Below are positions 1 through 12,207 of a stretch of 64,000 nt of DNA, piece by piece; the stretch's first letter is position 1; each line of letters starts with the position of its first letter. Origin of the DNA: Ricinus communis (Eukaryota > Streptophyta > Magnoliopsida > Malpighiales > Euphorbiaceae); the NCBI RefSeq assembly GCF_019578655.1, contig NC_063256.1, forward strand, positions 35,192,553 through 35,256,552, written 5' to 3'. Below the pieces are notes generated by a model. The model did no database searches and had not been told where the DNA came from. It worked only from the letters and a program-made list of their open reading frames with translations. The position numbers were made by a program, and so were the translations under genes.

Positions 1-430
1 TAAGCTTGATGGAGTGTGAGTCTGAAACGATGTTAGTTTTTCATTTGGAAAAAATCTTTCTCTCGGATTGGTTCCAAACTAGTTATGCATTTATTATCAT
101 TTGGTGTCGCTTGAAGAAGAGTATGAGGGTCTATACTGGAAAAACTCTATAATCGATCGTGATGGTTACCTTGACAACACCAGTCTAATATGGGAAAATT
201 ATATATTTCTCTATGTCTTTATCAACGTTTTGTTTATTCTAGTTTTCTAGTACACTATAAAAACTTATTTTTAAAGTTTTACATTTAACTTTTATTTAAA
301 TCTTATAAGTCTTTTGTGCTTTATTCTCTTTGAGACTATTTGCAACTTGAATGATCAGATTTTATTCTTGCAACAATCTTTTAGCACACTACATGTTGCG
401 CCAGTTAATATCAAACTAGGAGTTCGCCCA
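1..430 (+). other. Probable 5' leader/LTR-side remnant of a gypsy element
   Basis: No open frame of note. A TATA-like CACTATAAAAAC lies near 252-263 and a gag-like reading frame begins at about 439, so this stretch may be the LTR/leader of the degenerate gypsy element that follows. No second LTR copy is visible, so the left boundary is unknown; this is inference from position. Confidence 0.3.
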
Positions 431-880
431 AATCAAATGGCTAACCAAGATGGCAGTGGTGGCAACTAACCTCGTGATGGAGATAGGGTTAGAGGCATTA
501 ATTTGGAGAGTAGTTGAAAAATAATGAATAACAACTAGTAATATTCAACAAGATAGAAATTTCCAGGAGACTATGAACATTCTTGCAAGAAGATGTTCCA
601 AGGAATGGGAATACTATATTGAACCAAGTCGGATGAGCTAACTAAGATAGGCTAATCATTAATCCTATACCTCAATTACTTAAGAGACCTACTATTGATG
701 ATGATAATGATGAAGAGTTAGATTCTGGTGTTGCTCCATCTAATCCTAGTTTTGATAGGGTTGGTAAGAATTAAGAATATCAAGGTAGTTTTAATTATAA
801 TGATAATGAATTTACGCTAAGTGCATATCCTTACTTTTAGTGGTAACATACATATAGAGGTTTTTTTAATATTTTTTTTA
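431..880 (+). mobile_element. Ty3/gypsy gag N-terminal remnant
   Basis: A short frame starts at an ATG near 439 (MANQDGSGGN) and soon hits a stop. Further fragments rich in Asp/Asn follow up to the edge of the Mutator-like element. The style matches the start of plant gypsy gag polyproteins. The rest of the same element resumes after 6266 on the same strand with gag core and pol, so this is the left half of an element split by a later insertion. Many in-frame stops show it is dead. Confidence 0.5.
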
Positions 881-1181
881 GGGAAAATGATCCTAGATAC
901 CCCGATCTTTAACCATTTTCTCAAATCTACCCTCACCTTTAAAACGTATCAATTTGGTCCACCATGTTTGCGTCTTGTATCATTCCTACCCACCCGTATT
1001 TTGGCGTGTGCCACTAATAACATGGCGTCCACACGTTACTCTGGTTTGTCTACGTGGTTGCTCTGCTTTGTCTACGTGGCTGAGGACATAGAAGTGCCTC
1101 AAAACTCATGGTTTCGTCCCTATTACTTCTCCAATTTTTTTCCAATTCTATCCTCAATTCTAATTTCTAGGGTTTCTAATT
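881..1181 (+). repeat. Left terminal inverted repeat of the MULE
   Basis: Runs collinear, at high identity with small indels, with the reverse complement of 5965-6266. It contains an internal near-duplication of TCTACGTGG-type words (about 1048-1082). An open frame of 132 codons crosses it, but the same frame appears in the other repeat merely because the DNA is repeated; it is not treated as a gene. Confidence 0.93.
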
Positions 1182-1263
1182 ACAATACAACTAATAACTT
1201 CCATAACCCATTTCTTTAGCTTGTCTAAGGAAAATGATGCTTTTGTTTCAATTTGGTCATTTA

Positions 1264-1400
1264 GGGGCGGAGCTGTGCTCTTGTCATGACGATTGGGTGA
1301 ATGAGAAGAAGTTTAAGGATTGGGGTGGAGCTATACTCTTACACTGACGAGAAGAAGTTTGACAATTGGGGCCGAGCTATGCTCTTACGCGATTGTAGAA
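1264..1400 (+). repeat. Three imperfect tandem units inside the MULE
   Basis: Units begin GGGGCGGAGCT, GGGGTGGAGCT and GGGGCCGAGCT and carry GCTCTT and GAGAAGAAGTTT words, spaced about 46-58 bp. They lie in the noncoding stretch between the left inverted repeat and the transposase end; no function is evident. Confidence 0.6.
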
Positions 1401-1440
1401 AATATGAAGGAATTTTTGTTACTTTCCAAGTTTAGTTTCT

Positions 1441-1581
1441 GTGGTATGGTTGAATATTGTAATGAATGATTAAGTGAAGTTACTTTCCAAGTTCGATTAA
1501 GGGAGGTTTGATGAAGGAAAGTTTAATTAATTATTGAAAAGATTTCGGTTTTTGTGGTATGGTTGAATATTGTAATGAATG
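1441..1581 (+). repeat. Exact 28-bp direct repeat pair inside the MULE
   Basis: A 28-base word starting GTGGTATGGTTG occurs identically at 1441-1468 and 1554-1581; a weaker third version lies near 1687-1710. The unit is part of the noncoding portion of the Mutator-like element. Confidence 0.8.
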
Positions 1582-2234
1582 TTTATTACTCTCCAATCAA
1601 ATTTTGTGCCTGTTTCTGCCAGACAGAAGTTGCATTGCCAGACAAGCTTTATGGTTGATTTAGCAAGGTGTAGGATTTGGTTTTGTAGTAGATGGGTGGG
1701 GTTGAATCTTGTAATCAATGGTGAATTGAATTACCAACTTTTATAGTTGATTATGCAATGAAGCTCTTATTTTTCTGTTAAGATATTTTGCATGTATTCC
1801 TTTTGGCTTTGATGAAGTAAAATGAACCTATAGTTAATATGACAGATTCACATTTGGACAGATAAAATAGGCATTAAACAGCTTTTTAACATTACTATAA
1901 TATAGAATCCTTACAAAAATCATGAGGTACATTAAACATATGTCTTGGAAAAGACAAACACATAAAATAAAACATATGAAGGCAAACTAATTAATATGGT
2001 CCAAATGACAATTTTGTTCCATGCAACTTTATAAACTCTAACAAGAACACAGTACTGCAACTTCTCTAAGGCAACTTCTTAAACTTTCTGCATTGGCTTT
2101 GGCAAAACATGTTGCCATTCTTGAATCACCAAATCTGCATTCTTACTAGTCTTTGTCTTTATAGGTACCAACTTCTGTTTGCCTTTCGAACTAGTTACCA
2201 CATTCTTTTTGCCTTTGGAACTAGCTACCACCTT

Positions 2235-5200
2235 CTATTTTGCCTTTGTAGCCGTTGAAGTTTGGCTACAAACTTTCACACTTTGCACATGAGTAGCTGT
2301 AGTTGATCTTTGTTCCTTTGTAGCTAAAGTTGATCTTTGGGTGTCAGACCTCCTTCTGGATTGCCTTGCTACTGTTGCTGTTTCTGTATAACCACTAACA
2401 GTCCTCACATTTCTTTCCCCTGGCATCTGCATTATGACATTTTATATTTAGAACATGAAACATATGAAAACACACAAAATTAGAGATTTACATCTGACAT
2501 GTTGAGTATGTACTCTTAAATACATATTACCAGTCTTTGTGGATATGTGCAGGCCATATCCTTTTCTAGCCTGCAGTACAACAACAAATAACTCATAGGA
2601 TTACTAAGTATAATTCATATAGAACTAAGTTATGAACAATACCTAAATTCTTTCTTTGACAATTATTCTCTTATCATATGGTGGTTTGGATTGTGAAAGA
2701 CTAGCTTCTACATTTTCAACTGTAGTCTGATTTGGTACATCAATATTGGTAACATTACTTGTAAGAGCTGGTGGGCATCTACTTCTCCTTCTGCTTCTCT
2801 GTTACAAGTAGAAAATTCATGAATGAGCATACTACTTAATTTGTGATATGACAGCTCTAACAAAAAAATTATACCTGATTCTCCAGAATATCTTTAGATG
2901 CAGGTGGATTATCCTTTCTTGGGCACCCTCTTTTATTGTGTCCATATGCATAGCAAATTCTACACTGCATCCTTATTCCATTTCTACTTAATTTGTTCAG
3001 ATCCCTTTCTTTTTCATCAACAGCTTTCTTTCTGTTCACCTTAGGTCTTCCTGGCATCTTTTTGAATGGTGGTGGATGCACTGGTGCCTCAGTGATCTCA
3101 TGCCACATCTTCTGGCCATTTAATAGTTCAAGGGCATACTGATAGGCTTGTAAGTACATGTCCTTCTTGTAGCATTCATCAACATAGTCATCCACATTCT
3201 GCCTCAACCAATGAATACTGGAAATTGCATGAATGCAAAGAATTCCAGTCAGTTGCCAAGCTCCGCATGTGCAACTCCTGTCTGGCAGAGATACAACAAA
3301 TTGAGCATCAAATATTTTAACCTGAAATTTGTCATTCAAAGCTACCTTTGGTATACAGAATCTGGTTTTCCACTTTAACTTCTCAATCTTCTTTCTAATC
3401 CTTGGGCACAATTCATCCATACTGTTTTTCACCATGTGATACTTTATTTTAATCCTTTCCATCAAATCACCCCTAATCTCTTCCAACATGTCAATAATAT
3501 GCAGCAACCTTGCGTTGCATATCCATCCATTAAAAGTCTCAGCAATGTTGTTGTCAATATTGTCACACTTAGGGAGAGTGGATATGTATACTTTACAGAA
3601 GAGTTTTGGATCCTTGGAATTAAATTCATTTTCTGCCTCAAGATCAACTTCTCTAAGTTCTTTCAAGTTAGCCAGAAATTGTGCTTCATATGTATTGTAT
3701 ACAAGTTTCGAAAATAGTTGTTTCAGTTCAATTCCATTATGCAATTTTTTCCAATTTGCATAAATGTGTCTTGAACAATTTCTTATTTCAGCATGTGAGA
3801 CATACTCTTGTAATACTTTAATAAGGCCCTATAAGCATCAACAAAACAAATTACATATAAGTAATTTAACTATTAACTGATTCAAGTATAAGAAAAAATA
3901 AGCAATAAACAAACCTTTTGTTGGTCACTTATGAAGGTCCATCCTATGCCTGTGTCAATGGACAAGTCATTGAAAAATCTGCTTAGGAACCATCTCCAAG
4001 TGTTTTCATTCTCAGCCAACACCACTGCCCAAGCAATGGGGTACATTTGGTTGTTACCATCACGACCAATTGCACTTAAAATTGCACCCCTAAGTATATT
4101 CTTCAGAAATGCACCATATAGGAATATGACAGGTCTATAACCTTCCATAAAACCCTTCTTTAATCCACTAAAACATATGTATAATCCTTAAAAAATAGAA
4201 TTATCCCCTTCCATATTGCATTCTAGGTCAAAACATCATTCTCTATCAACTCTCTTTAATTCATGCATATAGGATCTCAACTTGGCATAATGAGCCTCTA
4301 TTAAGCTTCACTAAAGCCAGCTTTTTTGCCCTATAACATGAGCATTTTGAGACCTTTAATGCATATTTTGTCATCAAATCAGATTCTATTTCAACTACAG
4401 AATAATTTGGTTTCTTTCTAAATTCATTTAAAAACTCATCAGCCAGTCACTTTGTAGTTGCCATATTATTTCTTTGCACCTTAGCACAGTTATGGTTAAG
4501 TCTAACAGTCCTAACCATGAATGTCCTTTCATTTGGAACTTTTGAAGCATACACTCTCCAACTGTAATTTTCTTTACATTGTACTTCCATCCTATCTTCT
4601 CCAATCCTTTTCCACCACACATCATACCCATTTGCAATAGCATAATTCTGTACTGCTCCTCTAAATTGTTCTGCATTTGTGAATTTCATTCATGCTACAA
4701 ACTTTAACTCTTGATGATTACACTTAGGATTGTAAATTATTTTTTTCTCCCTCTTTTTTTCCTAAAACCACAGTCATCCTCATCACTTGAAACAAGAGTA
4801 TCAACTTCAGCATCATTGTCAGGGTACTCAGAATGGCACTCACTATTATTACTCAAATTGCCATCCACTCTAGTATTGCTACTAGCCTCCACAAACCCAG
4901 TGTCATCTCTCCCTTGGTCCTTATCCAATCCTAAACCAAATCCATTGTCAACTACAGTCTTGCTAAGGTCCTTCAAATTCTGTTTTGCAGTCACATATTC
5001 CTCATCCACATCTGAGTCAGAAACATCAGAAGATAGGCTATCCTCATCAATACATTCATCATTTTCAGGGGTATAATCTTCATCCTTACTGGATCCAACA
5101 TAGTCATCAACATTGTTTACACATTCAGGTTCTACTTGATTTTCCCATTTATTTACAACACTTTCAAGTTCAGTTTCATTTTGATTTGCATTTTCAAATC

Positions 5201-5735
5201 CAACTACAGTCAATGGTTCATCTGCATTGTCATTATGATGTTGATTCTCATTTTCAGTTATAGTTTGCCGACAGTTTGGAGTAATTGTTACAGCTTCAGC
5301 ATAAACTTTTAAAAAGCCATACTCTAAACCTTTTGCAAACATCTTTTTGCACTCTTCCTCAGTCTCAACAAAAACTAAGCCTAGTTCCTTCCCTGTAGGG
5401 TTCCATCTCCTAGGGGGTTCATAGGTAACACTTAAGAAATGTGTATATCCTAATGTTTTCACTATCTCCTTAATATCATCCATAGTGAAACTAGAAATGC
5501 CACTAAGATTTACAGAACACCCACCAACATAGTTGACTATAGGATTACTAATTAATGTCCCACCATGATAAAATTCAATAGGAATACTGCAGAAATATAC
5601 AATAATTATATTAGTAATGCAACAATACGAATGCCACTTTCTAGTAATAACAAATGCAAATGCATGTAGTAATAACAAATGCAAATGCAAATGTAAGTGC
5701 TCAAAGGTTGTAGTAATAACAAATGCATTTTTCAT
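2235..5735 (-). pseudogene. MuDR/MULE transposase pseudogene
   Basis: Broken gene of a MuDR-family transposase, which would bind the terminal repeats and cut the element. Reading downward: 5735-4737 carries an N-terminal PB1-like segment and a long Asp/Glu-rich stretch; 4689-4447 matches the MuDR DNA-binding domain; 4148-3882 matches the MULE catalytic core, ending in a TFISDQQK block; 3744-2869 carries the rest of the core, a SWIM zinc finger (C158, C160, C170, H172 of that frame) and a CCHC knuckle (C261, C264, H269, C274). 2432-2235 may be a C-terminal exon. Stops and frame changes separate the blocks. The usual first catalytic Asp of the DGxFLK motif reads Tyr (LYGAFLK), so activity is unlikely even if spliced. 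Assignment to MULE is firm; the exon plan is not resolved. Confidence 0.88.
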
Positions 5736-5964
5736 ACAATGTTATACCCATGACAATAAGATTCCCCACCACTTGCATTGCTTTACCATTCAATGTATTA
5801 ATAAATACATACCTTCGTTGTCGTTTTTTGGAAGGAGCCATCTTGCGGGGGACCACAGGCACGAGCTTTAACAATAATGGACCACAGAAGAAGGGACAAA
5901 GATAATAGAGCAAAATGGGCGAAATGAGCAAAATGAGGCTATATATATGGACAAAACGGGTAAA

Positions 5965-6266
5965 AATTAGAAACCCTAGAAATTAGAATTAGGGATAGAA
6001 TTGGGAAAAAAATTGGGGAAGTAATAGGGACGAAATAGTGAGTTTTGAGGCACTTCTATGTCCTCAGCCACGTAGACAAAGCAGAGCAACCACGTAGACA
6101 AACCAGAGCAACGTGTGGACGCCATATCATTAATGGCACACGCCAAAACACGGGTGGATAGGAATGATACAAGATGCAAACATGGTGGACCAAATTGATA
6201 CATTTTAAAGGTGATGGTAGATTTGAGAAAATGGTTAAAGATCGGGATATCTGGGATCGTTTTCCC
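5965..6266 (-). repeat. Right terminal inverted repeat of the MULE
   Basis: Mirror copy of 881-1181, ending TTTTCCC at 6266. The homology stops sharply at about 5965, the inner side of the phrase TAGAAACCCTAGAA. Confidence 0.93.
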
Positions 6267-7830
6267 TTTTCTTTTATAGTTTGAATTACTAAAGTAGATC
6301 ATTTTCTTTTACTATATGGAGATCCTTAAAGAGAAGGGTGAAGTTAATAGATTTTTTTTATTTAAGAGAGGAGCATTTCTTTAATAGGAATGTATGAAAG
6401 AGATTCAGATTAGAGAGAAAAAAGGTCCAGTTCAAACATAGAGAAGAATGAAACAAACATTAAGAGGAACATTTTTGCCTTCTAATTATGATTAATACAT
6501 GTTTGAATTATATCAAAGATGCACTCAGGAAATGAGGAGTATAAATGAATACACCTTAGAATTTTTGATATTAGCCGAGAGGAACCAACTGTTAGAAAGT
6601 GATAGCAATAAGTAGGTCGTTATTTTAGTGTTTGAAGCCTGTCATTCGATATATAATTGAAATCCAGATGGTTATAAGTGTATAGGAAGCGCGAAGCATA
6701 GTTTTAAAGGTTGAGATGATGTTTCAATTATTGATCATAAAAAGGAAGAGTGTAAGCAAACTACTAGAAATGAATGATTTTTTAATGGAGGTGAAAGGAT
6801 TCTTGTACAGTCCTTAAAGAATTGCATAATAAACTATCTCCTATTCAAAATATTTAGCGCCATAGATGTAGCTATTATATCATAATTCATCCTAGAGATA
6901 AGTGAAAGACAACTTTTAAGACAAGAGAATGGTTATATGAGTGGTTATGCCTTTTAGATTGATGAATGACTAAGCACTTTTATAAGGCTAATGAATAAGG
7001 TTTTGCACCTTTCTATTGGTAAATTTATTATGGTATATTCTGATAATATATTGATCTATAGTAAATTTGTTGAGAAGCATCTAAGATATATTCAAAAGTG
7101 TTAAGTGCGTTGAGAGAATATAAAATATATGCTAATTTAAAAAAAAAAAGATACTTATAAGTGATGGTTTATTACTCTTAGGTTTTATTGAAGGAAAGAT
7201 GGAATTAAAGTAGATAAGGAGAAATTGAAAACTATTAGAGAGTGGTCAAACCCAAAAAATATGAGTGATGTGCGGAGCTTTTATAGGTTAGGAACTTTCT
7301 ATTGGTAATTTATTAAATACTTTACTTATATTGTAGCTCTTATTATTGAATATTTAAAGAAGGGTAAGTTCCATTGAGGTGAGGAACAAGAACAAACTTT
7401 TCTCTTATAAAAAGAAGTTATGTATTATTACTGTCTTAGCTTTGCTAACTTTAATAAATTATGTCAGATTGAGTGTGATGCTAATATAGCGGGTATTCTA
7501 TTATCACAAAAGAAGAGACCAAATGCATTTTTCTAGTGAGAAATTATATAAGGCTAGATGAAAATTACTTAAGAATTTTATATTATTGTGTAGGCATTGA
7601 AGATATGAAAATACTATTTGATTGCTAACGAGTTTGTTCTTTACACGGGTCATCAAGTTATTAAGTATTTAAGTAGTTAAAGGCAGTTAAGGAGTAATAT
7701 ACATACTAGATAATATGCTTTTATTGGTCGATTTCTATACAAGTTCGTGCATAAGTCATGACAACATAATAAAGTGGTGGATAATTTGAGTAGATTAAGA
7801 CTCTTAGTATTGAGATTGTGGGTTTAAGCG
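6267..7830 (+). mobile_element. Ty3/gypsy gag-pol remnant (right half)
   Basis: Plus-strand frames, full of stops, spell a gag core (about 6475-6600, with INEYT, EFL and RNQL words), reverse transcriptase (about 6945-7150, the catalytic YxDD region degraded to YSDNIL followed by IYSK), the post-RT block (7180-7300, with DKEKLKTI and WSNPKN), and RNase H (about 7420-7790, with GHQVIKYL and VVDNLSRL). This is the normal gypsy order and continues the gag start left of the Mutator-like insertion. No LTR or integrase is recognisable to the right. Confidence 0.82.
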
Positions 7831-7951
7831 CTTAAGAAATTTGTATGCTTGAGATGAAGAATTCAAGCAAGTTTAATTACATGTTTAAACAATCATCATG
7901 TTACTTTTATATGCATGAAGCCTTTATTAATGTTTTTTTCTTACTTCAAGA

Positions 7952-8011
7952 AAACCCATTTGTTTGTAACTAACATGTTAAGAAGACCCATTTGTTTGTA
8001 ACTAACATGTG
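7952..8011 (+). repeat. Short tandem duplication, 32-bp period
   Basis: ACCCATTTGTTTGTAACTAA and following bases occur twice, at 7954 and 7986, with one base changed upstream (AAAACCC versus AGACCC). It lies just beyond the last recognisable gypsy coding sequence. Confidence 0.75.
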
Positions 8012-8059
8012 GAGAAAGTGAGAAAAGGACTAAGAACTAGGTCTCGGTTTTCTTAAAAT

Positions 8060-11000
8060 ACATTTAGTTTCTTCTCCATAATACGTCTCTAAGAATTTGA
8101 ATGAAGAGCTTCTTTAATTAAAGATATGATACTTTAGACATTCGAGGTTCCTTAAATGTTTGTGTCACTTGATCCTTTTAAGCATACTTGATTAACTAGC
8201 AATTTGATCATAATTATTTTATTTATTTTATATTTAAATTTTATATTTTATATGATATATAATTTAATTTATAATAATATTAATATACAATATAAACTTT
8301 ACGTTTATTTTAATGATATTTATATTTACATTTATATCAGTCGTTTATAAAAATTATATAATATGGTCTTGTGATATTTTTATATTTATTATATGTTAAG
8401 AAAAATAAATATGAGAAGTATATAAATTTATTAATTTTAATTTTATATCTAATTTATTATACTAATAAGTCCTCATTACGTCTATACAATAATTATTTTT
8501 TTAAAATCAGATTGTTAGATTTCTTGCTAATTATTTTTTTATTGTTACTTTTTAATATCACATATATATAGATTGAAGTTTTTTTCTAATTATTATATTT
8601 GATCAATAAATTCTTAAACCTGTCATAATTTTTTTAACTTTTTTTTATGATTCAAATTTAGAATTTTTATTGTTTTACTATTTTATTATTATTTTTATTT
8701 ATATATATAAATATAAATATATATTTTATTAGAAAGATAATAAAATTGATTATATTAATATATATAGTAAATATGATAATTATTATACTTATTATAACTA
8801 TTTCTTTAAGAATATAATAGTCTTATATTTAAATAAATTATAAATTTTTACCTGTTCATTATTAGTATTTAAGATCAATTTCAATTTTTTTATAAATATT
8901 ATAATTAATACTTTTATAGATATGTTATTTGTAATTCTTTGATTAGAAAATAACATAATATGGTTTCTTAAAATTATACTCCATAAAATCTTATCAGAAA
9001 ATCTGGCTTTCCATATATATATATATATATATATATTATATAGTTTGGACTCTCAAATCCTTAAGTTTATGTGCTTGATGGAGAAGAAGAGACCAAAGGT
9101 AGGCCTACTTTCTATCTTGTCTCTAAAAATTGGTTCTATTAGTTAAAACCAATAAAACCTAAAGATTAAATCAATTAGAAATGGGTTTACTCTTAATTTT
9201 ATTAGTTAAACTTTGAATTTGGATATCTAACAATTCAAGAAGCATTTCTTTCCTTTTTCTTGCTTTCTTCCTTTCTTTTTTGACCTCTAAATTACAACTA
9301 TGAATAATTTGCTTCACATAAAATAAAGAGATGAGTTTCCCAAACTGTATATGTTAAAACAATATAAAAACAAAACCTAAAAAAAGAAACATTGTGGAAA
9401 TGGATTGGTCATGATTCTGTACTATAAAAGGGTAAACTTTAGCTCAAATGTAGCTCTCATCACAGCACAACAAATGGGTATGCAAGATATTCATTGTACC
9501 CAAAAAGTATTCTATCAGAAAACTTGGGTTCTTTTTTTTTTTTTTTTCTTTTCTTTTTTCTGTGAATGTGGAAGAAACAGCAGTAATGCATGTGAATGTC
9601 AACATGTAGCTTGGAATTATCAAACATCAGTAAATGATAATTTTTTGGTCACATTAAAGAATCCATTTTTTTCTTCACTTTCCAGGTAAGGGGGAGGAAG
9701 AGGGTGCTAATATTTTCAACCAGGAAGAGACCACTTGTGACTTTGGCAATTTCTTTCCAATTAGTACATTATGTACAGAGGGGTACTCATATGGCCCATG
9801 CAAACCTGTGCATGCATCATGCAAGTTGCTAATAAAGAAACAGCCAAAGAATCCACAACTTGAGGATCTCTTTTTCTTCTTTTCTGAAATATATATAAAT
9901 TGATCCCTAAGTTGTATTTGGGCCCAAGAAAACAAGATATATACATATTTGAAATATTCTCAATTAATTCTTCTGTATTTATTAAATTTATTTATTTTTA
10001 GATTCCATCATATTGAGTACTCAACTTTTAAGGAACTTGAATAAAGTTAAAATGGATTTGATTCTTGTTCTTTTTCTTAATCATATGATATTAAAATTCA
10101 AGTATTTATGAGGATAAACAAGAACAATAATGTTGATTCCCAACTTGTATTTGGGACCTATTGTAATGATGTTGTTTGAAAAGGATTTATCATTCATCAA
10201 AATACATTAAAAAAATGTCAAAATACTGAATAATTGTTTAAATTCTAACCAACTAGATCAAGAAACTAGTTTATATGATACTATTAAATTAGTTTCTCAA
10301 TTCATTTTTAGTTTTTTTTTCAGATTTAATCAATAATATAATGATTCTCTTTTTAACTACAAATTTGCTCAAATTTGATTGATACTGAAATGATTGGCTT
10401 TAAGGACTTTGAATAGAGTTAGATGGGTTGAACTATCAGCTTTAATTTTGATATATTGACATTTCTACTAAAATCTTCTCGAATTTTAAATTTAATTAAA
10501 ATTTTAATCTATTAAAAAAATTATTTTAAAAGCAGTAAATATGTATATTAACATTTTTTAAATTAATTAGATTCATTATACAATAATTTGTTAATTAGTT
10601 ACAATTATTATTTTGTAAAATTTCTACCTGAGATATATGTCATATAAATAATGTCACTACATTCTAATTTTAAATGGTTAGAAAACACTTATTAATATGA
10701 TTTATTAAACATAATAATTCACTAATTTATTAAATATTGCTTAGGAATATGATATATGTTTCTGAAAATTTATAAGTAAAATTGTATATTTTTCAAATAA
10801 AAATTAAAAGTAAGGAGTACGAGAGATTATTTTATTGAGGTATATATCTCTAATAAATATTAATACAGTAATTTGGTATGTTATATTAATGAGGCTAAAT
10901 ACATATGTCTTTTTTAGAATTAATATTTTAATTTTATGTTTTATAATATTTTAACACTTTTTAATATATATTTTTATTTAATAAGTTATATATATTACAT

Positions 11001-11580
11001 AAAAAATTTAAATATTAACATAATAAAATAAAATTAAGATGTATATTACATTAATTAAAAAAATATTTAGATATTAAAAAAATAAAATTATATATATTTA
11101 ATTTAAATTAAAATTTAAAATATTAAAATAACTAATCTAATCTATCAAATTTAAAGTATGTATTTATATTTATTAACTATATATTTTATATTAATATTAA
11201 TTTAGAAATGTATTATTATAGTTCTAAATTTATTCAAGAAACAAATAATTAAAATGTACAAAATCAAGAGTGATCCCAATATCACTTCGTCTTGCTTATA
11301 AATTGAAAAAAATAAAACAAAAATTCTGCGATGATCATCATTAGTCAACAAAAGAAAGTCCATAAGAAAAGAAACCTTATAAAAGGAAAGAGAAAAGAAA
11401 AAGAAGCTGAATTGTTTGAAGCCAAGCCAGCTAAAGAAGAAGAGGAGGCAGAGGAAGAAGAAGAAAAGAAAGTTGATAATATTATATATTAATAAAAACT
11501 AGAAAAAGAATTGTTGGATTATTGCTTAGAAGCAATATCTAACGGTGAAGAATGGTGGCAGTTTCTGCAGGCTTATCTGC
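8060..11580. other. AT-rich intergenic region, no gene seen
   Basis: Very AT-rich, with a (TA) microsatellite at about 9018-9039 and a T-rich tract near 9530-9560. Open frames here, such as 8371-8571 and 9405-9935 on either strand, are low-complexity or lack any recognisable family and I do not call them. The 9660-9900 stretch is more mixed in composition and contains RY-type CATGCA words (9810-9825), but no coding or RNA structure could be supported. Confidence 0.6.
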
Positions 11581-11591
11581 TCTTCTCTGAC

Positions 11592-11799
11592 TTGACCTCT
11601 GTTTTTTACAAAGAAAAAAAGGGGAAAAAAAGACAGCAATCGAAGCTATAGGCTACAAGAAAGAGTATAAATTGTTAGGCTTAAAAGCGGGACCAGCCCG
11701 CCATTAATTCTACTCTCTCTCTCTCTTTCTCTATATGTGTACAGACTCTCTCTATTGCTTGCAACTAGTCATTCCAAAACATAGCTCAAACTTGGTCAA
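11592..11799 (+). promoter_or_regulatory. Promoter and 5' leader of the plus-strand kinase
   Basis: A TATA box (TATAAA, 11666-11671) is followed by a CT-rich leader, typical of plant transcripts. A W-box core TTGACC lies upstream at 11592-11597 and another in reverse (GGTCAA) at 11794-11799; such sites bind WRKY factors and would fit a defence-related kinase. Transcription would start at about 11700, leaving a leader of about 500 nt that may itself be spliced. Confidence 0.5.
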
Positions 11800-11851
11800 C
11801 TTTCTCCCTCTTCGTCTTCTTCTTCTTCTTCTTCTTCTTCTTCTTCTTTAT
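11710..11851 (+). repeat. CT and CTT microsatellites in the kinase 5' leader
   Basis: A (CT) run at about 11711-11733 and a (TCT) run at about 11811-11850. Pyrimidine-rich leaders of this kind are common in plant 5' untranslated regions. Confidence 0.85.
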
Positions 11852-12207
11852 CTTTACTTATTTGTGCTCTTGATTTATTATTCTAATAACAAAAGAAGAG
11901 GTGGGTTCTTAAATTCTTTATCTTCTCATTCATGGGTTCTTTTTTGTTTTTTGTTTGTTTAAAAAAAAAATATTAGCAATATAATGGTTGCTGTTTTTCG
12001 TTTTCTGGGTAAAGCTTTTGAATTTTCTGCATGAAAGAGTCTTTTGTTTCCCCTTTGGTTTCACACTTAGATCTGTACTTTTGTTTGGCTGTCTAAATTT
12101 TGGTTTTTTTTCTAAAAAAGATGTTTGAAGCTCAAAGTTCCATTCTTTTTGTGTGATCTGTAGGAAGAGAGCTTCAAAAGGGTAACTTTGTTTCTTGATT
12201 TATTTTC

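Larger units (their letters stand above)
881..6266 (-). mobile_element. Mutator-like element (MULE), autonomous-type but degenerate
   Basis: A 5386-bp DNA transposon bounded by inverted repeats of 301 bp (881-1181) and 302 bp (5965-6266), beginning GGGAAAA at both outer ends. It encodes, on the minus strand, a broken MuDR-type transposase. Flanks 871-880 and 6267-6276 match at 8 of 10 bases, compatible with the 9-10 bp duplications Mutator elements make, though the site is T-rich and therefore weak evidence. It interrupts a gypsy gag region, which dates it after that insertion. About 1 kb between the left repeat and the transposase 3' end is noncoding and holds short repeats. Confidence 0.92.

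Noticed and set aside
821..1219. 132-codon plus-strand frame and its partner at 5976-6302 on the minus strand
   Set aside because: Both lie in the MULE inverted repeats; their protein similarity follows from DNA repetition and no family is recognised.
3436..4140. Plus-strand frames over 3436-4140
   Set aside because: Antisense shadows of the MULE transposase remnants.
9405..9935. Overlapping frames on both strands in a patch of mixed composition
   Set aside because: No family resemblance, no splice context, and a T-run encodes a poly-Phe stretch.
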